A stretch of 64,000 nt of DNA from the NCBI GenBank assembly GCA_032622095.1, contig CP136069.1, forward strand, positions 86,634,958-86,698,957. Reading direction: 5' to 3'. The DNA comes from Siphonodentalium dalli (lineage: Eukaryota; Mollusca; Scaphopoda; Gadilida; Siphonodentaliidae). The notes beneath the pieces are model-generated. The model saw only the letters and a list, made by a program, of their open reading frames with translations. It did not search any database and was not told where the DNA came from. Below, piece after piece: positions 58,001-63,647 of the stretch. The position numbers and the translations under genes were made by a program. The stretch's first letter is position 1. Each line of letters opens with the position of its first letter.

Positions 58001-60562
58001 GGTTCCTCTGCTGGACTTAGTGGGAACACCCTACCAGACTGCAAGAAAGTGACAATTTCCATTAAGATTACGGTCACATACCAAATAACAGCGATGTCAG
58101 GGTAATATTATTGGAGAATTCCTGACAATCACAATTATTTATCAATGAGAAATAGACTACAAAATCTCCAACATTAATAAATAAAAAAAAAAATTTATCC
58201 AGGACTTTTAGGACCAAGAAAATAACACCTTCAAACTCTTGGGTTTGATACAAGCAAATGATGATGCCTCCAATTTGAAATTAGCTTAAAGAAATCAACT
58301 GCGAAGTGCACTATTATATACAACCAAACATTGGTAGCTATCTTCTGAGAGCCTCCATTTTGGTGGATGTATTTGAAAGCTCGCTAAATAGATATGTCAC
58401 ATAAAAAGCTAGGCCTCAGGGATGAGCTGATAAGGCCAAAGAAAAATAAACATCTGGTTTGGGTTACACGTCAGAAAAAATAGGGTCGGTAGGTAGGCTT
58501 GACATTTTATTTTATTTTTGACATTGTCTTATGGATTTTCATATCTTGTGCAAGATTTCGATAACAGTATAAATTTTGATTATCTTTGTATAGACAGTAA
58601 TAAAAACAAAGCCTCAAAAAATGACATATAACGACTCATTTTGAGACACTGAATTTTTTTTTTTATAAAACATTTTCTGAAAATAATGAAAAAAACTTTA
58701 GGGTAGGGGGTTTAAAATAGGGTAGGTCGGGAAAGCCAAACCACAAGTATTTTTTTCTTTGGCCTAACAAAGAAGCTAATATCACTGATTATAGATTATC
58801 TGGATTCACAGAACAAGCAAAGGGCATACAAATTTGATAAACAGTGAATAAGTATCATTGCAAGATATTCATGCAGACAAACAAGTTTTCAGGCAGACTA
58901 AGCATGCCAGTCTTCACTATATATCACAAGAAGGCAAAGACCACCTCCAGAGTTTGTGGGCATAGCAGATGAGAACTTCAGAATGGGATATGTTAGAAAC
59001 GCTATTTGACTCTCCTTTCAAAACTTCTTGTGAAGGCTTATGCCCATAATAATTTTTTATGTAGATGGACTAATAAAGACAGACCATTAACATGTAATCT
59101 AGTACATCATATCCCATTCTCTGAGAGAGGATAATAATTATCATTCAATCGTAGATGTCAGACCAGGAATTTTATTTAGGCAGATTATTCCCCCAATTTC
59201 TGACCCCTAGATTCCCAATTCACAGAAAGTCTTGTTTTTTTAACAAAAGACAAGACTTCCCCTTAGTTTTATGAATATCCTCATGCTCCATTTGCATAAA
59301 ATAGTAATAAAAACAATCTAGGAAATACATTAAACTGTATCATTACACTGAGTTACATGAAAGTGCTAGTTTCTATATCCTCTGTATATTCTCAAGCCCG
59401 TGACTCCTAAAAAGCGTAGAAAAATCCACGCAGATGAGTATGATGATGATAATAACTGCAAGAAAACAACATACCTCTAAAGAAAATGATGTGTTGTGAT
59501 CAGGGCCCGGTATCCTTGTCTGTCTGTTCTTTGCAATAGAAGCAATACTTGGAACAGTAAGTCGGCTAGTCGGTGGAGCTCTTGTGTTAATCTAGTGAAG
59601 AAAAGGTGATGTTACGAAGATTAATCATAGCGTTACAACTCAATAATAAAACTTATAAAAGTAAAAATTCAAGAGGACTTTCACAGTTTAATGCAATCTG
59701 ACAGGCAAAAAGAGTGTCTGCAACAGATTAACAAGCTGTCTATGTTCCAGCATGAAATAAAAGGCCGCTAAGTCATACATCCCCCGATTAAGGTGGCTTT
59801 ATTTGACCGGTGGCTTTTTTTTTAGAAATGTAACATGAAAAATGTTTTGATTTATTTTCTCGCACAGTCATAATTTCAGATGGTAGACAGAGCACATACC
59901 CTAGTTGGGTTCATAGTCTAGATAATGCAGTGGGGGGGGGGGGGGGGGGGGGGGGGGTTGCAAATATTTCCTGTCCAACTCGGGGTTTTTTTTTTTTAAA
60001 CAACTTTTTTACATAATTTGTACATATCTCTCATATTGTGAGGGTAAACAGGTGTTGTTATAGCACATTAGCGTACATTGTTTATAAAGGATAATGATTT
60101 TCCCCTTCAAATTGATAGTTTGAAACGGAGATTTTTTGAAATAGTGTACTGCTATGGTCTATTATTCAGTTGGAGGGGTGTTCAGGAAAAAAAGAGCAGA
60201 CGAAAAAATAAAAGAAGAGCAGAAGAATTTCTATTAATTGGTGGGATTTGTTCAGATAATAAGTTTAACAAACGACCAACTACTCATCAGTGAGTATTAA
60301 GTTAAAAATAAGGGGTAAAAAAAATTTGTGATGACAAAAGTTGCAATGCAGTGATTTATTTTCAATTTGGTACGTGGAAAAAAATCTAGACCAGGACAAC
60401 AGATGTTTACAAACAACAATAGAGTACCAATGAGTCAGTATACTTTTTTTGCAGGTTATTATAAGACCGCTCATTAAGACAATTGTTTACCTCTTTAAAA
60501 CTGGATGCCCCAATTCCACCTATACTGTATCGTGAAGCTGCTGGCCTCTTGTAACTAGCAGG
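27961..60562 (-). CDS. NUP153: Nup153-type nuclear pore basket nucleoporin, 17 visible coding exons, 5'-partial
   Basis: Nup153 sits on the nuclear basket of the pore; its zinc fingers bind Ran and its FG repeats bind transport receptors (family knowledge). Join on the minus strand: 60562-60491, 59591-59475, 58038-57992, 56683-56536, 55780-55514, 52566-52482, 48961-48605, 47978-47826, 45373-45227, 41959-41807, 41370-40603, 38914-38786, 37321-37280, 33793-32945, 30942-30860, 28559-28393, 28018-27961. All introns are GT-AG and phases agree at every junction, giving 1,213 residues and a TGA stop. Visible order: basic Ser/Pro region, FNFG and FTFSSP motifs, two KQGSVMDILGK motifs, three CX2CX10CX2C fingers, FxFG-rich region, basic C-terminus. 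Human Nup153 is about 1,475 residues with four fingers, so the N-terminal few hundred residues are missing here and probably lie beyond 64000. POM121 or RanBP2 are excluded by the combination of finger type, SVMDIL motif and tail. Confidence 0.93.
28019..28392 (-). other. Nup153 intron 16
   Basis: A Pearl-like tail fragment may be present (CCGACAGACAGAAAGAGG, 28272). Nothing coding. Confidence 0.7.
28393..28559 (-). CDS. NUP153: Nup153 visible exon 16
   Basis: 167 nt, phase 0 to 2, acceptor tttttttcttcag, donor CTTGG|gtaagt. It encodes LPVFGQTN, GGFNFNSAPAPAFG and GIGAFNL, typical of the last FG segment of Nup153. The TAA in the unspliced frame at the end is part of the donor, not the stop. 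Confidence 0.94.
28647..29339 (+). mobile_element. Pearl/Helentron-like element, CCCCGA family
   Basis: The 5' end ATGCCCCCGATGCTC resembles the hairpin arm. Four core units of about 140-180 bp are marked by ACCAAAGCACA/GCCAAAGGACA at about 28754, 28930, 29074 and 29215. Then GGATGGACGGAAGGACG and a 3' hairpin CCCCGA...TCGGGG (29312-29339). It lies in Nup153 intron 15. Confidence 0.6.
29475..29562 (+). repeat. interstitial telomere-like repeats (TTAGGG) with a 40-bp direct repeat
   Basis: GTTAGGGTTAGGG and GGTTTAGGGTTAGGGTTA flank two copies of CTACTCTACTCGATCCCAGG. TTAGGG is the metazoan telomere repeat. Confidence 0.75.
29563..30249. other. Nup153 intron 15, no further feature seen
   Basis: AT-rich; nothing recognised. 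Confidence 0.5.
30250..30700 (-). repeat. dispersed repeat R, copy 2 (filled site)
   Basis: Inverted copy of 22605-22945 carrying a 97-bp insertion at 30343-30439. It contains GGCTGGCGGCGGC repeats at 30630-30675. Confidence 0.75.
30343..30439. mobile_element. 97-bp foldback MITE with 9-bp target duplication
   Basis: The arms AGTCCAAGTCTTC...TTGTACTAAAACCAGC are inverted at the right end. AAGGGGCCC flanks both sides (30334-30342 and 30440-30448) and occurs once in the empty copy at 22853-22861. Confidence 0.85.
30860..30942 (-). CDS. NUP153: Nup153 visible exon 15
   Basis: 83 nt, phase 1 to 0, acceptor aatttcttgcag, consensus gtaagt donor. It encodes GFNQQQSFQFGTPNN and IFAFGSKP, with two FxFG motifs. 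It ends the run of phase-1 junctions. Confidence 0.92.
30943..32944. other. Nup153 intron 14
   Basis: Contains a family H fragment (32155-32350). An ATATTCGCAAGGGCC sequence at 31820 resembles the end of hAT-like element 1, with no partner end seen. No other exon recognised. Confidence 0.6.
32155..32350. mobile_element. family H fragment
   Basis: CTATTATTCATT, AATTCCTATG, GGAAAATGTTCATATAAT and ACTCATCAATGAGTATT match the family H interior. Ends are eroded. Confidence 0.5.
32945..33793 (-). CDS. NUP153: Nup153 visible exon 14, main FG-repeat exon
   Basis: 849 nt, phase 1 to 1, acceptor tatcaacttcag, donor gtatgt. Residues 829-1111. It has roughly fifteen to twenty FG motifs (GFAFG, GFSFG, FQFG, LAFG, PAFG, MFG, GGFG) in Ala/Thr/Ser/Pro/Gln spacers with almost no charge, typical of the Nup153 C-terminal FG domain. 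Long open frames in other phases here (for example 32780-33478) are shadows of this low-complexity sequence. Confidence 0.95.
33794..37279. other. Nup153 intron 13
   Basis: Holds a C17 tract (33904-33920) and a TIR element (35075-36716). No exon recognised. Confidence 0.6.
35075..36716. mobile_element. TIR element with CAAATAAGTGTCCC ends
   Basis: The left CCTCTCAAAATAAGTGTCCC and right GGGACACTTATTTGAGAAGG are inverted. CG-rich GACCGCGTTG/CAACGCGGTCG motifs repeat near both ends (35098-35180 and 36625-36690). No transposase recognised. Confidence 0.65.
37280..37321 (-). CDS. NUP153: Nup153 visible exon 13 (42-nt small exon)
   Basis: Small symmetric exon, phase 1 to 1, acceptor tttctttgatag, donor gtaagt. 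It encodes EGAPEAKKQLFGSV with one FG. It is supported by good splice sites and by frame continuity on both sides. Confidence 0.85.
   Translation of the reverse strand, partial: KGHLKQRSNYLDQ
37322..38785. other. Nup153 intron 12, nothing recognised
   Basis: No repeat family or exon seen. Confidence 0.5.
38786..38914 (-). CDS. NUP153: Nup153 visible exon 12
   Basis: 129 nt, phase 1 to 1, acceptor ttattttcag, donor gtaggt. It encodes GGFVFGKPNKQEEEG and a basic KRGRDP end. FVFG-type motifs are common in Nup153. The phase-1 symmetry allows skipping without a frameshift. Confidence 0.9.
39129..40334 (+). mobile_element. Pearl/Helentron-like element (AGCTCAACTT family), copy 2, 3' end lost
   Basis: The 5' end GTAGCTCAACTTGGAAAGGG is followed by about seven tandem units of roughly 160 bp or part-units, each with CAAGATGGCTGCTGGCGGCC, TGACCCCAAAATGACTCG and CATGACAAATTTCATGATG. 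It contains a (TC)n tract (40161-40184) and stops at a 20-base G tract (40335-40354) instead of the hairpin. Confidence 0.8.
40335..40354 (+). repeat. poly-G tract, 20 bases
   Basis: Uninterrupted G run at the broken 3' edge of the Pearl-like array. Confidence 0.95.
40603..41370 (-). CDS. NUP153: Nup153 visible exon 11, FxFG-rich
   Basis: 768 nt, phase 1 to 1, acceptor tttttttcaag, donor gtaagt. Residues 516-771. It holds about nine FG dipeptides, mainly GFKFG, GFSFG and FNFG types, in Ser/Thr/Lys-rich spacers. This is the natively unfolded transport-receptor-binding region. The frame stays open about 400 nt past the donor into a repeat-filled intron before a stop at 40202. Confidence 0.95.
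41807..41959 (-). CDS. NUP153: Nup153 visible exon 10, RanBP2-type zinc finger 3
   Basis: 153 nt, phase 1 to 1, acceptor ttacatag, donor gtatgt. The core WDCDTCLVQNKGADTKCVAC followed by ETPRPG is the closest of the three to a vertebrate Nup153 finger (recalled WDCDTCLVQN motif). No fourth finger exon was seen in the introns between 48605 and 41370. Confidence 0.96.
43443..43604 (+). CDS. possible small ORF or exon antisense to the Nup153 intron
   Basis: From ATG at 43443 the frame encodes a basic start MPTITKTKRNPKSARSFI, then VRFRFEYAAQLNLFSKDL and a stop at 43602. The stretch 43460-43520 is dense in CpG against an AT-rich background. The RFxFxYAAQL part vaguely recalls Rpr2-like proteins, but I cannot confirm this. 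It may be an exon of a nested gene, a retrocopy piece or chance. Confidence 0.2.
   Translation: MPTITKTKRNPKSARSFIPLEVRFRFEYAAQLNLFSKDLLPNTGSGELTHFEM
44097..44382. mobile_element. MITE, 286 bp, TIR AGTTTTACAGATTTC
   Basis: Inverted ends of about 36 bp (AGTTTTACAGATTTCTTTTC, then GCGGGAGGCCATTTT), AT-rich interior, no ORF. Confidence 0.85.
45227..45373 (-). CDS. NUP153: Nup153 visible exon 9, RanBP2-type zinc finger 2
   Basis: 147 nt, phase 1 to 1, acceptor cacttacag, donor gtaatg. It encodes a short linker and WECPDCMIQNKADASKCVAC, with the same CX2CX10CX2C spacing as its neighbours. It is the same module size as exons 8 and 10, consistent with duplication of a one-finger exon. Confidence 0.95.
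45505..45677. mobile_element. foldback MITE (CTGTGCCAGTGCATT ends)
   Basis: The left CTGTGCCAGTGCATTATC and right AGAATGCATTGGCACAG are inverted, and an inner TATATAAGAGAATGCACTGG recurs. A fragment with the same words lies at 61319-61350. Confidence 0.7.
45716..45810. mobile_element. family H fragment
   Basis: Contains TACTCATTGATTAGTAG, GGGAAATGTTCAGATAATAAG and TGGTCCTTTGTTAG as in 3357-4035. Confidence 0.5.
46397..47432 (+). mobile_element. Pearl/Helentron-like element, GTCGAGTTTTT family
   Basis: The 5' end GTCGAGTTTTTT equals an arm of the 3' hairpin at 47408-47432 (AGTCGAGTTTTT-G-AAAAACTCGACT, perfect). About five core units of some 163 bp are marked by GACCCATAACTC at about 46584, 46755, 46918 and 47079. 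GTCCGCCCGCCCGCC replaces the usual microsatellite. In Nup153 intron 8. Confidence 0.8.
47826..47978 (-). CDS. NUP153: Nup153 visible exon 8, RanBP2-type zinc finger 1
   Basis: 153 nt, phase 1 to 1, acceptor tctcatggcag, donor gtgtgt. The core WECPTCLIQN...CVAC has CX2CX10CX2C spacing with the Trp and Asn typical of RanBP2-type fingers, which bind Ran in Nup153. An in-frame ATG just upstream (47985) lies in the intron and is not the start. Confidence 0.95.
47979..48604. other. Nup153 intron 7, nothing recognised
   Basis: No repeat or exon seen. Confidence 0.5.
48605..48961 (-). CDS. NUP153: Nup153 visible exon 7, two KQGSVMDILGK motifs
   Basis: 357 nt, phase 1 to 1, acceptor ccaatttcag, donor gtatgtg. 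Residues 246-364. It encodes a Ser-rich stretch and then two near-identical motifs, PANIMKQGSVMDILGK and SPVLKQGSVMDILGK, separated by about 20 residues. Vertebrate Nup153 has a single KEGSVLDILK motif at the same place just before finger 1 (recalled), so the second copy looks like a local duplication. Confidence 0.92.
49942..51024 (+). mobile_element. Pearl/Helentron-like element (AGCTCAACTT family), copy 3, complete
   Basis: The 5' end TAGCTCAACTTGGAAAGGG is followed by about six units of 150-165 bp (CAAGATGGCTGCTGGC..., CATCTACATGTCAATRTTAAC), then (CA)n and GATGACGGATACC, and a 3' hairpin at 50993-51024 (TAGCTCAAATTT...AAAGTTGAGCTA). In Nup153 intron 6. Confidence 0.8.
51464..51963 (+). 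mobile_element. Pearl/Helentron-like element, ATACGACCTTTTT family
   Basis: Two core units of about 160 bp start at CAAATTCTAAGTCGAAAA (51571 and 51744), then ACGGACGGACGGACAGAC, then a perfect 3' hairpin at 51932-51963 (ATACGACCTTTTT...AAAAAGGTCGTAT). ATACGCCCTT at 51464 is the likely 5' end. Confidence 0.7.
52482..52566 (-). CDS. NUP153: Nup153 visible exon 6 (FTFSSP motif)
   Basis: 85 nt, phase 0 to 1, acceptor tcctttgcag, consensus gtaagt donor. It encodes NFTFSSPLAVDETS followed by an acidic/polar linker. FTFSSP/FKFSSP motifs are typical of Nup153 between the basic region and the zinc fingers. It starts the run of phase-1 junctions. Confidence 0.9.
53222..54960. other. CpG-rich block with ORF fragments in Nup153 intron 5
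   Basis: A hAT-like end GCAGGGTTTCCGCTAGGG (53220) opens a block unlike its AT-rich surroundings. On the minus strand, 54681-54457 reads ...PWTVISCPNTHSFQFLR... and 54408-54184 reads ...KRKLRPEDDEGSAKISTFF..., separated by stops. No family recognised; probably a decayed inserted element or retrocopy. Confidence 0.3.
54962..55090. mobile_element. family H fragment
   Basis: GGAATGATCTATTATTCATC, TGGAGGAGTGTT and GGAAATGTTCAGAT match 3398-3515. Confidence 0.6.
55514..55780 (-). CDS. NUP153: Nup153 visible exon 5 (residues 129-217)
   Basis: 267 nt, 89 codons, phase 0 to 0, acceptor ttttatctag, donor gtgagt. It contains LPNFNFGDSN (an FG motif in the pre-finger region, as in vertebrate Nup153), a Ser/Thr-rich linker and NYSFSNPIAKTPPP, which resembles the family's FxFSxPI motifs. 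Confidence 0.9.
55781..56535. other. Nup153 intron 4, nothing recognised
   Basis: Short ORFs only. Confidence 0.5.
56536..56683 (-). CDS. NUP153: Nup153 visible exon 4 (residues 79-128), basic region
   Basis: 148 nt, phase 2 to 0, acceptor tttttgtag, donor gtgagt. It carries DSGRKMKRDKSYTSRP, matching the position and character of the GGKMRRERTR-type basic segment of vertebrate Nup153. The 5' flank on the transcript is close to a 21-base C tract (56733-56753 on the plus strand as G). Confidence 0.88.
56733..56753 (+). repeat. poly-G tract, 21 bases
   Basis: Uninterrupted run just before the Pearl-like element at 56783. Confidence 0.95.
56783..57511 (+). mobile_element. Pearl/Helentron-like element (AGCTCAACTT family), copy 4, complete
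   Basis: The 5' end is TAGCTCAACTTGGG. Four core units have CAAGATGGCTGCYRGC and 'GGCTCCCATCTAGAGG' variants, then GGATGGACGGACACC, and a 3' hairpin at 57480-57511 (TAGCTCAAACTTTAC-CAA-GTAAAGTTGAGCTA, one bulge). In Nup153 intron 3. Confidence 0.8.
57992..58038 (-). CDS. NUP153: Nup153 visible exon 3 (47-nt small exon)
   Basis: Small exon, phase 0 to 2, with acceptor ctttcttgcag and a consensus gtaagt donor. It encodes SGRVFPLSPAEEPRS plus two bases of a Val codon completed by the first base of the next exon. Both junctions keep the frame, which supports it despite its size. Confidence 0.85.
58039..59474. other. Nup153 intron 2, nothing recognised
   Basis: AT-rich with oligo-A/T runs. No exon or family seen. 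Confidence 0.5.
59475..59591 (-). CDS. NUP153: Nup153 visible exon 2 (residues 25-63)
   Basis: 117 nt, 39 codons, phase 0 to 0, with acceptor cttcactag and donor GAG|gtatgt. It contains RLTVPSIASIAKNR, which resembles the segment of vertebrate Nup153 preceding its basic GGKMRR-type region (recalled family similarity, not a search). Confidence 0.85.
59592..60490. other. Nup153 intron 1 with poly-G tract and family H fragment
   Basis: A 26-base G run lies at 59932-59957, the longest in the window. 60151-60305 carries family H words (TCTATTATTCAGTTGGAGG, GTTCAGATAATAAG, CTACTCATCAGTGAGTATT). Confidence 0.7.
60491..60562 (-). CDS. NUP153: Nup153 visible exon 1 (residues 1-24 of the partial protein)
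   Basis: 72 nt, phase 0 to phase 0, flanked by a tttttgtag acceptor and a GAG|gtaaac donor. Only this frame is open; the other two contain stops. It encodes a Ser/Ala-rich, basic stretch containing ASRYSIGGIGASSF. By position this is the poorly conserved Ser-rich N-terminal part of Nup153. It is the most 5' exon I can support well. Confidence 0.75.
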
Positions 60563-62279
60563 CTACAAAAAATATAAAATGTTCCATCATAATAAAAGTG
60601 CCAAAGATTCAGTTACTATCGTAATCATTACATTACCAAATGAAAGTACAACAAAATTAATATAAAATTTCAGATTTATAACTACTTCTTAAGAACCATG
60701 AAGATGTTGACAGGTCAGTATGCCAAGTACACTGTATTATCACAATCCAGAGACATAGAATGTGATAGATGCTAGCTAAGACAAAACGTCAAAGTTCAAA
60801 CATGCACATTATTGCCCCCCCCCACATCTATCAGCATAATTCAGCATCTATGAGTAATAATTTACTATCCTTCGAAGCTTCGATTGTAGCAGCCCCCTTC
60901 TAATAAGTAAAAACGCCCCACGACAGATTAAATGCTGGGGCATGTTTGATTCCATATGATGCCATGGCATTTCCCACAGCCTTGCCGTGGCCAATTTCAT
61001 CATTTTGATGATATATGATACCCATATTTTTGAATCACACTTCTTGCGGGTGAAAAAGAACACGAGGTTAAAGATGCCTTGTTCTAAATGTCAAATTTGT
61101 GACTATAGGCTATAGGTCTATCGGAATAACGCTTGAAATTTTAACCTAAGGCCAAAACGAGAGGCTGATCACGATCGGCAGATGTTAACCCATCCCTTGG
61201 CGATAAAAATTTAATATGATCGGATAAATGAGAGTTTTGGTGTTGAATTATAGAGTATACTGTTATGTACTATTATAGACAAATGTACATAACACAAATT
61301 ATTGGAATTTATGGGTCATTGGCATTTATATAAGAGAATGCACTGGTACAGGATCTGTAATGCTAAACCGCCACAGCCAGCAAGCCCATGGGTTAAATGT
61401 GTAGGTGTGACCTGGACATGGAATACTTGGGTTAAGAGAGTCCAATTTAAGTTTACAATAATGTGTCCTAGTATACAGATAAGCAACCTCACCACTGACC
61501 CATTAATATCAATTATATAGCAGAGCTGTCAAAATATCACAGGAATTGTTTATGTTGAACGCTGACCTCTCTATTAAACCAATAACAATTATAATGATAT
61601 CAGACCATCTGAAGATATAACTCTGCAGCACAGATGTCCAAGATAATGTATCAAATGCTACCAACAATATAGATTAAGATAAGGCACCTCATTGCTGACC
61701 CATTAATATCAATTATATAGCAGAGCTGTCAACAAATCACAGGAATTGTTTATGTTGAAAGCTGACATCTCTATTAAACCAATAACATTTGTAATGACCA
61801 CAGACCATCTGTAGAGTGATATATTCAGCTGTGCAAGGCAGCACAGATGTCCAAGTCTACTGTTAATATCATGTGATGTTTATTGTTGAATCTTTATTTT
61901 AAATTAGATACCATAGCCCTCTTTATCAGATTATTTGCACATTGGCATAAGAGACATCAGAAAATAATATAGCCTTATCAATAGCTAAGTAGTCCAAATG
62001 CAATTGGTGAATTGGATTTAATGTTGCTCCAAACAGATTTACCAGTACATAACACAAGATTTTGGACGGATTTAATCAAATTTGGTGTGGTGATTTGGGG
62101 TACCCTTGGCAGAGTTATAATGGTGTTAGTTTTTGAAATTTTTTTAACTTAAAAAAAAAATGTTTTTAATTATTTAAAAAAATTAAAGGGACACATTGGA
62201 AATCTTTTTATCAACTTTTATCATAATCATCAATATCTAAATGAAAACAAATGTCAATGACATTTTTTATATTATTATT
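60563..62279. other. upstream Nup153 region, no exon recognised
   Basis: Two diverged copies of about 170 bp are visible (about 61480-61640 and 61685-61860), sharing TGACCCATTAATATCAATTA and TATTAAACCAATAACA. No coding exon recognised on either strand. Confidence 0.5.
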
Positions 62280-62711
62280 ATAAAAGTTAAAAAAAAAAAA
62301 TTGATTTGTTTTCCCTCGAAAAAGGGCCATAACTCCTTTAAAATTAATCAGATCAAACCCATATTCGAACTCGATCTATATTTTGGGCTGTGAAACTCGC
62401 ATACCAAATTTGGTTCCGATCAGATAAAAAATGTTTGAGTTATGGCAGAATGCGTGAATTCTAAGTTGAAAAAGGGCCATAACTGTAACAAAATCTCGGA
62501 TCAAACCCAAATTCGAACTCGGTCTGTATTTTGGGCTGAGAAACCCATATACAAAATTTGGTTTCGATCGGATAGAAAATGTTTGAGTTATCGCATTACT
62601 CGTAAAGTGTCTACGGACAGACAGACAGACGGACAGACAGACAGACGAACGACAAGTGGTCAATCCGGGCAACGACACTATGTTTACCTTACTATGGTAT
62701 GGGTAAACATA
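62280..62711 (+). mobile_element. Pearl/Helentron-like element, TATGTTTACC family
   Basis: Two core units of about 150 bp (GAAAAAGGGCCATAACTSYW..., 62318 and 62470), then (GACGGACAGACA)n-type sequence (62614-62650), then a perfect 10-bp-stem hairpin at 62679-62711 (TATGTTTACC...GGTAAACATA). The 5' limit is uncertain. Confidence 0.65.
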
Positions 62712-63506
62712 AAAATGTCTCTGTTTCCGGTACCCGGCCTGGCTGAGATTTTGTTGCCAGTCTCAATAGGAAATATGGTAAAAAATTTATGAATGAACAA
62801 TCTTGATTAATCAGATATATGTTCGTCTAGGAATTCTTAAAATGAATTTGTAGATTGTTTATGAATTTTGGAACAAAACTGTACTTACATTTGTACTTTT
62901 GAAGATGAGAAAGAAAAAAACTCAACTGAAACTTCCAGCGGTTCAACGGTGGGTTTTATACATTGTAACACGCTGCATTTTTCCCTAGTACACATAGTAA
63001 TATTGCTAAATTGGTCTTTATCCTATGATTTTGGATAGTCAATTACTCAGGCTCACAAACAAGACGGTCAATGGCTGTTCAACAGTTGAATCGCTCACCT
63101 GTGTAATGGCTGAGAAGACTGGGACTCTGAAGACCACACAAATCATTACTTGTCAAAATCACATAAAAACAAGTAAGTACTAAACAGGGGCATAGTTAGA
63201 GGGCCTCAGTTGAGTCGATTGTCAATTATTCCACATGATCACTGGTGAATGAAAATCTCATATATTAACCTGAAATCTTTTGCAAATTAAACTTACTAAA
63301 ACACATTTATATCTCAATTATTTTCATTTCCCCATGCTATTATGACTTATAGAATGGTTTGGTGAGGTGTATTATACAAACTGAACAACATGGGTATTGG
63401 TGAATTTTCAGTTAAAAATGTCAGACGGGTTCGTAAACCAACTAATTAAATTTGTGTTGCTTCAGCAGTCCTTCCCACAAGGAAAACACAGCGAGAGCAC
63501 CCATAC
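62712..63506. other. no gene supported apart from the candidate microexon
   Basis: Nothing else recognised. A donor-like gtaagtac at 62889 (minus) has no in-frame exon. Confidence 0.5.
63099..63126 (-). CDS. NUP153: possible additional upstream Nup153 microexon (28 nt)
   Basis: Between a gtggtcttcag acceptor and a CACAG|gtgagc donor, a 28-nt segment encodes VPVFSAITQ and ends in phase 0, as exon 1 requires. No family motif confirms it and the size is small, so it may be a chance pair of splice-like sites. Confidence 0.25.
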
Positions 63507-63647
63507 TACAGTAATGCCCTAAATAATCGTCTCCTTAACCACAGCAGAATTATGGGTAATTTTTCAGGATTTAGTAGGAAATATGGTTTAAAAATTACCC
63601 ATAATTCTGCTGTGGTTAAGGAGTCGATTATTTAGGGCATTACTGTA
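63507..63647. mobile_element. near-perfect palindromic MITE (TACAGTAATGC family), 141 bp
   Basis: Arms of about 58 bp (TACAGTAATGCCCTAAATAA... and its complement) surround a 25-bp loop (CAGGATTTAGTAGGAAATATGG). TA at both ends fits mariner-type insertion. Confidence 0.85.

Noticed and set aside
61302-61520. Plus ORF with WVKCVGVTWTWNTWVKR
   Set aside because: No support from splice sites or family; overlaps MITE-like sequence.
62884-62930. Strong donor-like gtaagtac on the minus strand as an upstream Nup153 exon
   Set aside because: The frame needed to join exon 1 in phase 0 has a stop, or would need a 7-nt exon.
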